DNA of 45,006 bases, taken from the NCBI GenBank assembly GCA_028720145.1, contig JAQYLJ010000027.1, forward strand, positions 1-45,006. Reading direction: 5' to 3'. The DNA is from Clostridia bacterium (GTDB lineage Bacteria; Bacillota; Clostridia; Oscillospirales; CAG-272). The notes beneath the pieces were generated by a model. That model was not told the DNA's origin and did no database searches. It saw only the letters and a program-made list of their open reading frames with translations. Both the position numbers and the translations under genes were made by a program. Shown one piece after another: positions 24,093 to 32,698 of the stretch (position 1 is the stretch's first letter; each line of letters starts with the position of its first letter).

Positions 24093-25019
24093 TTGACGGG
24101 TGACGGCACGATCGATTGTAACGGACACAATTTCGTCAAGCGGCGCCCCGCTGACAGAATCGATTGGAAGTATGAGCGGATCGACGCGCCGACACCACCT
24201 CGTGCCGTGTTTTTCACCGGCTGCCGGTATGTGAAAATCGAAGATATCCTGATGAAGAATCAACCCTCGGGGTGGTCATACTGGATTCATGATTGCGACT
24301 ATGTGACGATTGACAAGATCAAAATCCAAGCTTGCGTAGACTATCCGAACAACGACGGCATTCATGTGAATTGCTCTCGGAATGTGACCATTTCGAACTG
24401 CGATATCACCTGCGGTGACGACTGCATCGTCGTGCGTGCGAACAGCGCTTCGCTGAAAGAGAATACCGTATGTGAAAAGATTTGCGTGACGAACTGCAAC
24501 CTGACCAGTTATTCCGCGGGTATCCGCATCGCGTGGATCAACGACGGTACCATCCGAAACTGTGTGTTCTCCAATTTGGTGATGACCGATACGACCGTCG
24601 GGATCAGTCTGTTCATCCCACGAGGGAAACGACCCGAACTCACCGATGTGGGACGGGAGGAAACGGTCGTCGAAGGCCTGCTGTTCGATCACATTGTGAT
24701 GAATGAGGTGTGCTATCAGTCAATTCTTTTGAAACTGGCAGACAATGAACACGCACGGGTAAAACGCATTAAGAATTTGAGTTTTTCCGATATCCACGCC
24801 AAGGGACCGCATTTCTTTACCCTGCAAGGCAGAAAAGAATGCCCGCTTGAAAACATATCCTTTCACGACTGCCGGTTTGAAATCACGGACGGCACGGAAT
24901 TTCCCGATCCGCTTCACCACGGTGCCGCCTCCTATTGGGAGGAAGGCTATCAGCCGTGCACTGTCCATTATGTGAAGGGATGGAAGATGAACAATGTGGA
25001 GATTGATGTAGAGCGATAA
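24093..25019 (+). CDS. GH28 (polygalacturonase-like) protein lacking its 5' end; probable pseudogene
   Basis: 308 residues in the track, from a TTG with no ribosome site. In frame upstream, codons 24054-24092 read LIFADECEHIA, the usual GH28 lead-in to the LTGDGTIDCNG strand. The frame then meets TGA at 24018 inside the permease, with no usable start. About 60-90 N-terminal residues and the gene start are therefore missing. The beta-helix core keeps NNDG and CGDDC, which hold the catalytic Asp residues. The family GHG motif is replaced by SAG and RIK by RIA, so ordinary polygalacturonase activity is doubtful; rhamnogalacturonan-type relatives also differ there. Base composition is a little lower in GC than its neighbours. 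A terminator follows the stop directly. It most likely arose by a deletion that joined the permease to the GH28 interior. Confidence 0.75.
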   Translation: MTGDGTIDCNGHNFVKRRPADRIDWKYERIDAPTPPRAVFFTGCRYVKIEDILMKNQPSGWSYWIHDCDYVTIDKIKIQACVDYPNNDGIHVNCSRNVTISNCDITCGDDCIVVRANSASLKENTVCEKICVTNCNLTSYSAGIRIAWINDGTIRNCVFSNLVMTDTTVGISLFIPRGKRPELTDVGREETVVEGLLFDHIVMNEVCYQSILLKLADNEHARVKRIKNLSFSDIHAKGPHFFTLQGRKECPLENISFHDCRFEITDGTEFPDPLHHGAASYWEEGYQPCTVHYVKGWKMNNVEIDVER

Positions 25020-25020
25020 A

Positions 25021-25063
25021 ACAGACAGGGCTATCTTCCCAAACGTGGTAGCCCTGTCTGTCA
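25021..25063 (+). terminator. Terminator after the GH28 remnant
   Basis: ACAGACAGGGCTA and TAGCCCTGTCTGT form a perfect 13-bp stem with a 15-base loop. The T-run is poor. It would end the long Gfo/Idh-to-GH28 operon. Confidence 0.7.
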
Positions 25064-25175
25064 TATGTCCCATCGCCGTGGCACCGCCAAAGAATAAGAA
25101 GAGCGCATCATGTAGCGGTGCGGTATTTTCGGAAACCGAATATGAAAACCGCTATGCGAAATACATTGCTCGCCA

Positions 25176-25209
25176 AGAAAACCGCAGTCGGACGACTGCG
25201 GTTTTCTAT
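25176..25209. terminator. Terminator in the convergent gap
   Basis: AGAAAACCGCAGTCG and CGACTGCGGTTTTCT are perfect 15-base inverse complements, with two bases between. It works for either strand and would end the minus-strand hydrolase operon. I see nothing coding between 25062 and 25315. Confidence 0.75.
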
Positions 25210-25315
25210 TCGATTTGACGAAGATGATTGGTATGGCGACACGCAAAAAGGGGAATAAGGTTTTCCCGGCACGACAAGCAACGATGTGATCTGTCTGCTT
25301 TTGGGAGGGAGTCTG

Positions 25316-26275
25316 TCAGGTATCAAAAAAAGTCAGCAGATCGTCATAGTACGTGAATACCGTTTGGTCGTTGGAGCCGAAAATTTCGTGCTTGGCGTCT
25401 TCATAGATGCGCGTGGTACAATGCGGGAGTCGCGCGGCAAAAGCCGTCTGCGCGGAGCGGGAGACGACGGTGTCGCACGCGGCGAGCGCCATCCACACGG
25501 GGACGGTAATCTTTTCGACTGCTCCCTTTTTCATCAGCTGCCGTCTGACACGCAACGATTGATATGCCCATCCGTAGGTAGAGCAGGTGGTGTGAAAATG
25601 CGGTGTTGCCTCTTTGATGACCTCATATTCGTCGAACCGCTCGCGGCAGGTCTTGCAGGAACTCTCAAAGGTCTCTTTCCCCTCATAGGGGGCGGAGATA
25701 AAGGCGCGTTTTTTTCTCTTGCCGAACAGAGAAGCGCACCCGAGTACCGCTTTGGCAATCGGGATCGGCACGCCGTTACTTTCCGGTTGAATCATGGGAG
25801 ACGACAGGAATGCCTTTTGAAAGACATCGGGGTGCTTTTCCATCCAAAGTGCGCCGATGGCACAGCCCATGGAGTGCGCGAAGAAATACGGTTTCCCCAC
25901 AGAATGAGGCAGCACCTCGTCCATGAATGCCGTAAAGTCGTCCACATATTCTTCAAAGCGGTCTATGTGCGTGAGCGTTTGATCCGTGACGGCGCGACAG
26001 GAGCGCCCGTGCCCACGGTGTTCGAGCATCCATACCGCAAAGCCGCATTTCAGAAAGTAGTAGATCATCTCATGGTATTTTTCGACCGATTCGGTAAAGC
26101 CGTGGGAGATCACCACCGTTTTGGTAGGATTCTCGGGAGTAAACACGGCGTAATAGAGCGACTGCCCGTCGTAACCGCGCACACGACCGTCACGCCGTTT
26201 CTCTTCGAGATACGGGATGAGCGTTGCGGGGAAAAAGGCGGCTATCTCCTTGGCAGGAACATAAAAGTCTCTCAC
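25316..26275 (-). CDS. Alpha/beta hydrolase, monoacylglycerol-lipase/lysophospholipase type
   Basis: 319 residues, no signal peptide. Oxyanion segment HGFTESVEKYHEM near residue 80, the nucleophile elbow AHSMG (Ser near 150), a catalytic Asp in ACDTVVSR near 265, and His in DAKHEIFG near 297. The Hydrolase_4-type pattern LEHRGHGRS is also present. It overlaps the transporter stop by four bases (ATGA) and is cotranscribed with it. A cytosolic esterase paired with a sugar symporter may act on an acylated sugar brought in by it; that is inference. Confidence 0.87.
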   Translation of the reverse strand: MRDFYVPAKEIAAFFPATLIPYLEEKRRDGRVRGYDGQSLYYAVFTPENPTKTVVISHGFTESVEKYHEMIYYFLKCGFAVWMLEHRGHGRSCRAVTDQTLTHIDRFEEYVDDFTAFMDEVLPHSVGKPYFFAHSMGCAIGALWMEKHPDVFQKAFLSSPMIQPESNGVPIPIAKAVLGCASLFGKRKKRAFISAPYEGKETFESSCKTCRERFDEYEVIKEATPHFHTTCSTYGWAYQSLRVRRQLMKKGAVEKITVPVWMALAACDTVVSRSAQTAFAARLPHCTTRIYEDAKHEIFGSNDQTVFTYYDDLLTFFDT

Positions 26276-27642
26276 TGCGTATTCTCCGATTCGCCCTTGG
26301 GCTCACCCTCGTCTGTCGGCTTCTTTGCCGAGGTGATGATACCCATCACCGACTTTTCGCGATAGAAGAAGAACAGCACGGCACCGACCGCACAGCAAAC
26401 GGTGGCGATGACGGCGGTCATACGGTAACTGAACTCGGAACCGGAAACCGTGACGGAAGTAAAGATCAAAAGGGAGAGTGCCTGACCGAGTTTCATGGCA
26501 AAGGTGCGCGCCGCGAAGAACATGCCGCTGCGCTGTTCGCCGAAAGTCAGCGCGTCTGCCTCGGCAATATCGGCGACGACCGCCTGCGGGAGAATCCCGA
26601 GAATCGCCATGGGGACCCCTGCGAGGACGGCGATGAGGTAGCCCCACCAAATACCCTCTCCGCAGAACGAGGTGATGAGGAATACCGCTGCGTAGGCGAA
26701 AAAGCCAATGATGATGATGATTTTCTTGCCGAATTTCGGAGTCAGTTTATTGACGACGGGATAGAGACACAGACTGACGACCGTCATGACAACGGTCAAG
26801 AGAAAAGTGTTACCGTCGTCCGCGTGCATCAAGCGGGTGATATAGAACGCGAGACCGGTCTGAAACAGCGTGACGGCAAAGAAGTAGATGACATCCGAAT
26901 ACACAAAACGACGGAACTGCTTGTTCTGAAAGGATTTGAAAAGAGAGGAAAACGCTTTTGTCTTGACGGGTTCGGAGGCGATATAGTCGCGTTCTTTGAT
27001 GAAGAATGACGGCACCAGCATGGCGATCGCCGCGACGGCGGAAAGAATCGCGATGGCGAGACGGACGGCATTCGCTTCTCCGAGTGCTGCGGTGAACAGT
27101 CCCGCGATATTGGGCAAAAGATATGCGACCGAAAGACCCGCGATATAGGTGAACGAGATAAAGGTCGAGACATTGATGCGGTTCTTCTGCGTGTCGCCGA
27201 GTTCGGCGATCAGTGCATTATACGGTGTGCAGTACACCGTCATAAACAGATAGAAGAGCATCAGGGTGACGAACAGAATGATGTCGTTCGCGACTACGCT
27301 CTTGGTTTGGGGGAGCGCAAATACACCGACGGTGATCAAGGCAAATGGAATGGCAATCACCTTCATGAACGGGATGCGTCTGCCGCCCCGAAAACGGCTC
27401 GCGTCAGACCATCCGGCGATGAGCGGATCGGTCACGGCATCGAACAGTCGTCCGACCGCCGTAATCAGTCCGAACAGCGTGATCCCGAGAAACAGGGTAC
27501 CGCCGGTGATCGATGAGCCGAACACCGCGTTTTCGCCGGTGTAGTAATACACCATCCAACTGCTGATGATGCCCGCGAGCAGACTCCATCCGAATTGCCC
27601 AACGGCAAAAATCCACAGGACTTTATTTGTAATCTTTTTCAT
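26272..27642 (-). CDS. GPH-family (MelB-like) sugar:cation symporter, MFS
   Basis: 456 residues from the ATG at 27642 (GGAAAGGA site); the track start 22 codons upstream lies in the promoter. It has twelve transmembrane helices. The loop after helix 2 reads DAVTDPLIAGWSD, the family signature of glycoside-pentoside-hexuronide symporters with the conserved Asp residues for cation coupling, followed by RFRGGRRIPF. YxTPYNAL-like CTPYNALIAELGD is in the next cytoplasmic loop. It imports a sugar or glycoside with Na+ or H+. A consensus promoter precedes it. Confidence 0.9.
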   Translation of the reverse strand: MKKITNKVLWIFAVGQFGWSLLAGIISSWMVYYYTGENAVFGSSITGGTLFLGITLFGLITAVGRLFDAVTDPLIAGWSDASRFRGGRRIPFMKVIAIPFALITVGVFALPQTKSVVANDIILFVTLMLFYLFMTVYCTPYNALIAELGDTQKNRINVSTFISFTYIAGLSVAYLLPNIAGLFTAALGEANAVRLAIAILSAVAAIAMLVPSFFIKERDYIASEPVKTKAFSSLFKSFQNKQFRRFVYSDVIYFFAVTLFQTGLAFYITRLMHADDGNTFLLTVVMTVVSLCLYPVVNKLTPKFGKKIIIIIGFFAYAAVFLITSFCGEGIWWGYLIAVLAGVPMAILGILPQAVVADIAEADALTFGEQRSGMFFAARTFAMKLGQALSLLIFTSVTVSGSEFSYRMTAVIATVCCAVGAVLFFFYREKSVMGIITSAKKPTDEGEPKGESENTQ

Positions 27643-27679
27643 GGGGATTTCCTTTCCGAACACATGAAATTGCCTTTTT

Positions 27680-27708
27680 ATTATAAATCTTATACAAAGA
27701 ATTGTCAA
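27680..27708 (-). promoter_or_regulatory. Perfect consensus sigma-A promoter of the symporter/hydrolase operon
   Basis: TTGACA and TATAAT, both exact, are 17 bases apart, about 37 bases before the ATG. No operator of the TATCA type is present. Strong constitutive or repressor-controlled expression is likely. Confidence 0.85.
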
Positions 27709-27911
27709 CTTTTACGGGAGAATGTATTCAAACAGACCGTTATTTGTGCAGCGGCATCTTCCAAGAATTGTTCTCGTCATATCGGCAGCGTCGGAACGGG
27801 TAACCGAAACGGAGCCGGCGGGCGCAAGAGAGCCGCGTAGCGTCAAGCGTGACGGAAACGGATGAGTCGGTTGCCAGTCACTCGCGAACATCGGTGAATG
27901 TCTTTGAATGA

Positions 27912-27940
27912 TTGACTTATCGATACGGCGGCGTTACAAT
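27912..27940 (+). promoter_or_regulatory. Candidate promoter of the DMT gene at 28072
   Basis: TTGACT and TACAAT have a 17-base spacer, about 130 bases before the ATG. The remaining 27709-28071 region shows no gene or RNA motif that I recognise. Confidence 0.55.
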
Positions 27941-28071
27941 AGAGTATCCGCGCGCGGGCGGAGGGCTCGCAAGGATTCGTGGACGGAGCCGTTCGGGGGA
28001 GCGGGTGCTCCCGCTAGCGAAGAAGACAAAAAGTCGGGGAGAGTCCGCGGGGACGGAAATGAGGCACTGCG

Positions 28072-28974
28072 ATGGAGAAGAGGTCAACCCAAACGGGCAT
28101 TATGCTCGCGTTGCTGGCGGCGGCGTTTTACGCCGTCAGTTCGCCGCTGTCGAAAATACTGCTTTCCTATATGCCGTCGACGCTGATGGCGGGGTTTTTG
28201 TATCTGGGCGCGGCGCTCGGTATTTCGGCAGTCGCCGCCGTTCGGAAACTGCGTCACGGTGAAACAAAGGAAACAAAACTGACGAAAAGAGAACTCCCCT
28301 ATACGCTGGCGATGATTGTGCTCGATATCGCCGCCCCCATCTGTTTCCTCTTCGGTCTCAAATCGACGACCGCGGCGAATGCCTCTTTGCTCAACAACTT
28401 TGAGATTGTCGCCACGGCTGTCATCGCGCTGGCTATTTTCAAAGAGAGGATCAGCCCGCGTCTGTGGTGCGGGATTCTGTTCGTCACGCTGTCTTGCGCC
28501 CTGCTGTCTATCGAAGACCTCGGCAGTCTGCGGTTCTCGTACGGCTCTCTCTTCATTCTGCTCGCCTGTGTTTGCTGGGGGTTTGAGAACAACTGCACGA
28601 GAAAGCTGTCCTCCAAAGACCCGATGCAAATCGTGCTGTTAAAAGGCATCTTTTCGGGACTGGGCTCTGTTCTCATCGGTCTTTGTATCGGAGAGCGAAT
28701 CACCGTTTTGTGGAGCGTATTTGCCGTTCTGGGGGTCGGATGCGTCGCCTACGGTCTCAGCATATTCTTCTATGTATACGCGCAGAGACTCCTCGGCGCG
28801 GCGAGGACCAGTGCCTATTACGCCGTCGCGCCGTTCATCGGGACTGCGCTGTCCCTGATCATTTTCCGCACGTTGCCGCATTTTACTTATTTTATCGCCC
28901 TTGCCCTTATGGCGGTCGGCGCGTGGCTGTCGTCCGGGGACAAACCGTTATTCCGAAGAAAGCATACCGAATAG
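28072..28974 (+). CDS. EamA/DMT superfamily transporter
   Basis: 300 residues with ten predicted transmembrane helices in two homologous EamA halves. AAFYAVSSPLSK lies in helix 1. A conserved NFEIVATAVIALAIFKERIS segment closes the first half and is the characteristic end-of-helix-4 pattern. It ends in a short basic tail. The ATG has a GATGGAG-like weak site. It is monocistronic, between its own promoter and the terminator at 29075. The substrate is unknown. Confidence 0.88.
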   Translation: MEKRSTQTGIMLALLAAAFYAVSSPLSKILLSYMPSTLMAGFLYLGAALGISAVAAVRKLRHGETKETKLTKRELPYTLAMIVLDIAAPICFLFGLKSTTAANASLLNNFEIVATAVIALAIFKERISPRLWCGILFVTLSCALLSIEDLGSLRFSYGSLFILLACVCWGFENNCTRKLSSKDPMQIVLLKGIFSGLGSVLIGLCIGERITVLWSVFAVLGVGCVAYGLSIFFYVYAQRLLGAARTSAYYAVAPFIGTALSLIIFRTLPHFTYFIALALMAVGAWLSSGDKPLFRRKHTE

Positions 28975-29311
28975 CATCTTCTTCTCTTCAAAGTACCGAT
29001 ACAACCGAGTCTTCGTCGGGTGAAACCAACCATCTTTTGCCCGCGGACAAAAGAGCACTTCGTTTTTAAACATAAGTTCACGGAAAAACGCCCGTGAACT
29101 TTTTATTTTTACATTTTTCGACATGCTAAATGCATAAAATAAGACAAGAACGAAAAATCGAAACGGCGTTCAGAAGATGACTAACGGCTTTTTTATGTAA
29201 ATGGTTTTCGCCAAAACGAAAAGCGTGTCGGAGTCCACATGATCGGAATCGGTCTGTTCGATACCATATCGGTTTGCTTATCAACAGTCTACATAATAAG
29301 GAGAGAAAACA
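28975..29311. other. Intergenic stretch with one terminator
   Basis: Apart from the hairpin at 29075-29105 and an AAGGAGAG ribosome site before 29312, I see no gene. The short minus ORFs have no ribosome site or family motif. Confidence 0.5.
29075..29105 (+). terminator. Terminator of the DMT gene
   Basis: AGTTCACGG and CCGTGAACT form a nine-base stem with an eight-base loop, followed by TTTTTATTTTT. Confidence 0.85.
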
Positions 29312-31342
29312 ATGAAACAAAAAACAAAATGTATGCTTGGGAGTCTTTGGCGTTTGCTGTTCGGGATTGCGCTTGTATTGGGTGCGATGCTCAGCGGCAG
29401 CTTCATGACGGTTTCTGCGTCGGAAGAGGAGCATACGCACTGTATTTGCGGCGGAGGCGGTGCATCAGGCGAGCATACCGAATGCAGCGGCGCGACGTTT
29501 TCACCGTACAGCGGCGGTGACGTCTGGGTGAAGGGGTCCTTTACGATGTACGATGGCAATCTGAAAAACAGCAACGGTCTGAAAAACGGCGGCGGGCTGT
29601 ATCTGACGGGAAGCGGCAATGCAACGATGTACGGCGGTACGATTTCCGATAACTTCGCATCTGCTGACGGCGGCGGTGTGTTTTTGGATGGCACCTCCGT
29701 CTTTACCATGTACGGCGGCTCTATTTCGGGCAACAGAGCCACCGACGAGGGGGGCGGCGTTTTTGTGAAAACGGGTACAAAATTCATCATGAACGGCGGT
29801 GTCATCGAGAATAATGAAAACGGCTCGAACGGTGGTGGCGTGTTCGTCAGCGGCGGTGAGTTTATTATGAACGGCGGCAGTATCAAAGGGAATACCACGG
29901 CGGGGCGCGGTGGCGGCATCGGCGTGGAGTCTTACGGTAAAATGACGATAAACGACGGCGTCATTGAGGACAACATCGCTTACGGTAACGGCGGCGGCAT
30001 CTCCGCCTGTTGGGGCGCCACCTTTACGATGAACGGCGGCGTTGTGAAAAACAACGAAAGCAAGTTCAACGGCGGCGGAATATTCCTGTTCGGCAACGGC
30101 GGATGGAAGGATGCCACCAGTACATTTGTCATGACGGGCGGTACGGTAGAAAAGAACAAGGCGGGCGGCGTTGGCGGCGGCATCTATTTCTACGAGTACA
30201 CCAATTTTACGATGAACGCCACCACCGCTGACATCATCATCACGGAGAACGAGGGTTCTAACCTCTATCTCACCGATAACAAGAATTATGTGATCACTTT
30301 GACAGCCCTGACGGAGGGCTCGCGCATAGGCGTCAGTGCCATGCGCAACCCGTGGTACATTTCAACGGCGAACGATACCGACTACAGCCACTTGTTCAGC
30401 GCCGACAGCGACGATTACCACATCGGGTACAACCCCGCCGACAAGAAGCTGGCGCTGACATCCGATTTCACCAAATTGACGGTCAGATATGACCTCAACG
30501 GCGGCGATGGCACCGTTGCCGACAGTATCTGCAAAACCTTTTCGTCCGACGGCAGCGTGCAAGTCACATCCGTGCTGCCGACCCGCAAATGCCATGTGTT
30601 CCTCGGCTGGGCAGATAGCGCAGACGCAACCTCGGCTGCCTATACGGCAGGCGATACCGTGGACCTGACGGGCGACAAGACCCTTTACGCTGTATGGAGC
30701 TTGTCTCATGATTTGACGAATGTGGATAGGGTCGAACCCGATTGCACCCATGACGGCAAAGAGGAATACCGGTTCTGCGCGTGCGGCAAATATTTTGAAG
30801 ACGCCATGGCTACCGTCGAGATTGCGGAGATTACCACATGGGGCATTCTGCCCGTACGGCATTCGTTTACGGACTTTGTTGCAGAGGTTCCCGCAACTTG
30901 CGTAAGCGAAGGCGTGAAAGCACACAAAGATTGCGAAATTTGTCATAAACACTTTGACGCGGACGGCAACGAAATCGCCGATTTGTCAGTTGCAGTCGAT
31001 TCCAGCGCGCACCGCTTTGGCGAATGGATAGAAGAACTTCCGGCAACCGAAGACGCCGAAGGCGTAAAGGGACACAAGGATTGTGCTTTCTGTCATAAAC
31101 ACTTTGGCGCAGACGGCAAGGAAATCACCAACCTGACGATAGCAAAATTAACGACCGACGGAGAAGAACCCGACAAAGAACCCGAAAAGGGCGGGCTTTC
31201 GGACGGAGCGATTGTGGGCATTACGGTCGGAGTCGTTGCGGTCGCAGAAACCGCCGGATTCTCGATCTTTTGGTTTGCTATCAAGAAAAAGAGATTATCA
31301 GACCTTTTCGCGGCAGTCAAAGGCAGTCCCAAAAAGAAATAA
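29312..31342 (+). CDS. Large secreted, membrane-anchored beta-helix surface protein
   Basis: 676 residues. A long signal peptide runs to about residue 38 (TVSASEE). Residues about 60-330 contain roughly ten repeats of the form GGGxxxxxGTxFxMNGGxIxxN, the parallel beta-helix pattern of Pmp-like and adhesin-type surface proteins. Residues about 390-465 are a Listeria-Bacteroides repeat (YDLNGGDGTV, FLGWAD, LYAVW). Two or three Cys-rich units with CHKHFDADGNEI-type motifs follow. The C-terminus has a single transmembrane helix (VGITVGVVAVAETAGFSIFWF) and a Lys-rich tail, so it stays in the membrane without sortase. Strong AAGGAGAG site. No enzyme motif. Probably adhesion or binding. Confidence 0.85.
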   Translation: MKQKTKCMLGSLWRLLFGIALVLGAMLSGSFMTVSASEEEHTHCICGGGGASGEHTECSGATFSPYSGGDVWVKGSFTMYDGNLKNSNGLKNGGGLYLTGSGNATMYGGTISDNFASADGGGVFLDGTSVFTMYGGSISGNRATDEGGGVFVKTGTKFIMNGGVIENNENGSNGGGVFVSGGEFIMNGGSIKGNTTAGRGGGIGVESYGKMTINDGVIEDNIAYGNGGGISACWGATFTMNGGVVKNNESKFNGGGIFLFGNGGWKDATSTFVMTGGTVEKNKAGGVGGGIYFYEYTNFTMNATTADIIITENEGSNLYLTDNKNYVITLTALTEGSRIGVSAMRNPWYISTANDTDYSHLFSADSDDYHIGYNPADKKLALTSDFTKLTVRYDLNGGDGTVADSICKTFSSDGSVQVTSVLPTRKCHVFLGWADSADATSAAYTAGDTVDLTGDKTLYAVWSLSHDLTNVDRVEPDCTHDGKEEYRFCACGKYFEDAMATVEIAEITTWGILPVRHSFTDFVAEVPATCVSEGVKAHKDCEICHKHFDADGNEIADLSVAVDSSAHRFGEWIEELPATEDAEGVKGHKDCAFCHKHFGADGKEITNLTIAKLTTDGEEPDKEPEKGGLSDGAIVGITVGVVAVAETAGFSIFWFAIKKKRLSDLFAAVKGSPKKK

Positions 31343-31385
31343 GCGAAAAGTCATAAAACAAATAACCGTCAACAAAGCAAGAAAA

Positions 31386-31409
31386 CAGGCGTGGCATCAT
31401 GCCACGCCT
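31386..31409. terminator. Hairpin after the surface-protein gene
   Basis: AGGCGTGGCA and TGCCACGCCT form a ten-base perfect stem with a three-to-four-base loop. No T-run follows on the plus strand and a short U tract lies on the minus side, so efficiency is unsure. It is in the convergent gap between this gene and the QueD-like gene. Confidence 0.5.
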
Positions 31410-31519
31410 GACTCTGCATCTGCGACCTACCGAAAAATTCCGTCGGGGAAACACGGGAATCCGCTCGGCGGTTTGGCTTTGGTGATTGCGGAATATTTGC
31501 GATAGAATGCCCCGCTCAA

Positions 31520-32086
31520 TCAGTTCTTCTTATATCCGCATTTCGGGCATACGCCGTTCTCGTTCAGCGCGATGCCGCACAGCGGGCAGCGGTCGATGGT
31601 CTTTGTCGTCTCGTATTCCTGCGATGCCGCATTGACGCCGCTCGTGAAGGTGATCTTGGCGATATTCAGTTTGTCCTTCAGAAGATCGTATACGATCTTG
31701 ATCATGCCCTCGACGGTCATGGTCTCTTTGGTCACCACCAAACGGCAGTCGGGATAGGCGGTCGCCAGTTCCGTGTGGAAAGCCGGACCTTTCATCTTGT
31801 TCGTCGGTGCGCCGTTCTTAATCCCCTGCGCTTCATACACGGCAAGAATCGCGGGCAAGAGGGGATCGTCTTCTCTCAAAATCAACGCATGGTCGAAGTT
31901 TTTGAGCACCTCCCAGGCAGTTTTCTGAATCTCGTTACAGGGGAAAACCATATTTACGCCCGGCTCGACCGAATCCTCGACCTCGATGGTCAGAACGCCG
32001 GTATGTCCGTGCAGGTACTGTGCCTCTCCTTTGAATCCGTAGAAACGGTGTGCGTATTGCAGGTCAAGTGTCGTGATATTTCTCAT
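31520..32086 (-). CDS. 6-pyruvoyl-tetrahydropterin synthase/QueD-like protein with a C-terminal zinc ribbon
   Basis: 188 residues; QueD and PTPS are usually 120-140. Zinc ligands are recognisable as His13 (YAHRFYG), His26 and His28 (LHGHTG). DHALIL near residue 66 and ETMTVEG near 138 match the family Asp/His and Glu sites. The catalytic Cys that lies four residues before the HGH motif in QueD is Ala22 here (GEAQYLHGH), so the standard 6-carboxytetrahydropterin reaction is doubtful. The last 25 residues carry CPLCG and CPKCG, a four-Cys zinc ribbon. AAGGAGAA site. It lies downstream of the PerR-like gene on the same strand with an 87-base gap. No other queuosine gene is in the window. Confidence 0.8.
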   Translation of the reverse strand: MRNITTLDLQYAHRFYGFKGEAQYLHGHTGVLTIEVEDSVEPGVNMVFPCNEIQKTAWEVLKNFDHALILREDDPLLPAILAVYEAQGIKNGAPTNKMKGPAFHTELATAYPDCRLVVTKETMTVEGMIKIVYDLLKDKLNIAKITFTSGVNAASQEYETTKTIDRCPLCGIALNENGVCPKCGYKKN

Positions 32087-32173
32087 AGTAATTCTCCTTA
32101 TTTTTATGTTATATTAGCGGGTATATGCGCCCGTTTACGCCTTGATGGAAGAATTGTCCGCTTGCGCTTTTCT

Positions 32174-32590
32174 CTATTCGGTCGTCTTTTGGCAGTCGGG
32201 GCAAATCCCCCGAAACAGGATATCGTAGCCGGTAAATGCGAATCCGTGGGCATCCCGAATCCCTCTCTCCAGGTCGGAGACAAAATCCATATCCACATTG
32301 AAGACCCGCCCGCACCGCTCGCACTTGACATGGCAGTGGTCGTGGCACAGATGGTCGAAGCGGTCGGCACCTCCCGGGATTTCCATTTTGCGAATCTCAC
32401 CCATCTCGGACAGCACGCGGAGATTCCGATACACCGTCGCCCGACTCATGCTCGGGTAGTCCTTCTTGATTTCATCGTAGATTTCGTCCGCCGTGGCATG
32501 GCACTTCAATTTGTTGACAGTTGCCAATACCAGCGAGCGCTGAATGGTGTGACGCTGCTTCATTTTCGTTTTTCCAATCGTTTCTTGCAT
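32174..32590 (-). CDS. Fur family regulator, PerR-like
   Basis: 138 residues (or 129 from the internal Met10). The N-terminal winged helix holds SRATVYRNLRVL, the recognition helix of the family. The metal motif DRFDHLCHDHCHVKCERCG provides the regulatory His/Asp ligands and the first CxxC of the structural zinc site; CPDC near the end is the second CxxC. PerR and Fur differ by one ligand that I cannot assign with certainty, hence no symbol. Weak ribosome site at either start. A palindrome over its own promoter suggests autoregulation. In Firmicutes, PerR controls peroxide and metal stress genes. Confidence 0.85.
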   Translation of the reverse strand: MQETIGKTKMKQRHTIQRSLVLATVNKLKCHATADEIYDEIKKDYPSMSRATVYRNLRVLSEMGEIRKMEIPGGADRFDHLCHDHCHVKCERCGRVFNVDMDFVSDLERGIRDAHGFAFTGYDILFRGICPDCQKTTE

Positions 32591-32595
32591 CTTAA

Positions 32596-32610
32596 TGATA
32601 TTTTATATCA
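32596..32610 (-). promoter_or_regulatory. Fur/PerR-box-like palindrome at the regulator's own promoter
   Basis: TGATATAAAATATCA is a 7-1-7 inverted repeat with one mismatch, close to the PerR and Fur box layout. It overlaps the -10 of a promoter TTGGCA-N17-TAAAAT (32600-32628, minus). Confidence 0.55.
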
Positions 32611-32698
32611 ATAAGGATTCAATGCCAATAGTTTTCAAAAACTTACAAAAATCATTTGTTGTTCGTCGTTTACCGCGTCCTCTTGTTTCCTTACGCAA

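Noticed and set aside
32087-32173. Possible preQ1 riboswitch before the QueD-like gene
   Set aside because: The 87-base gap shows no recognisable aptamer core; only a ribosome site and AT-rich sequence.
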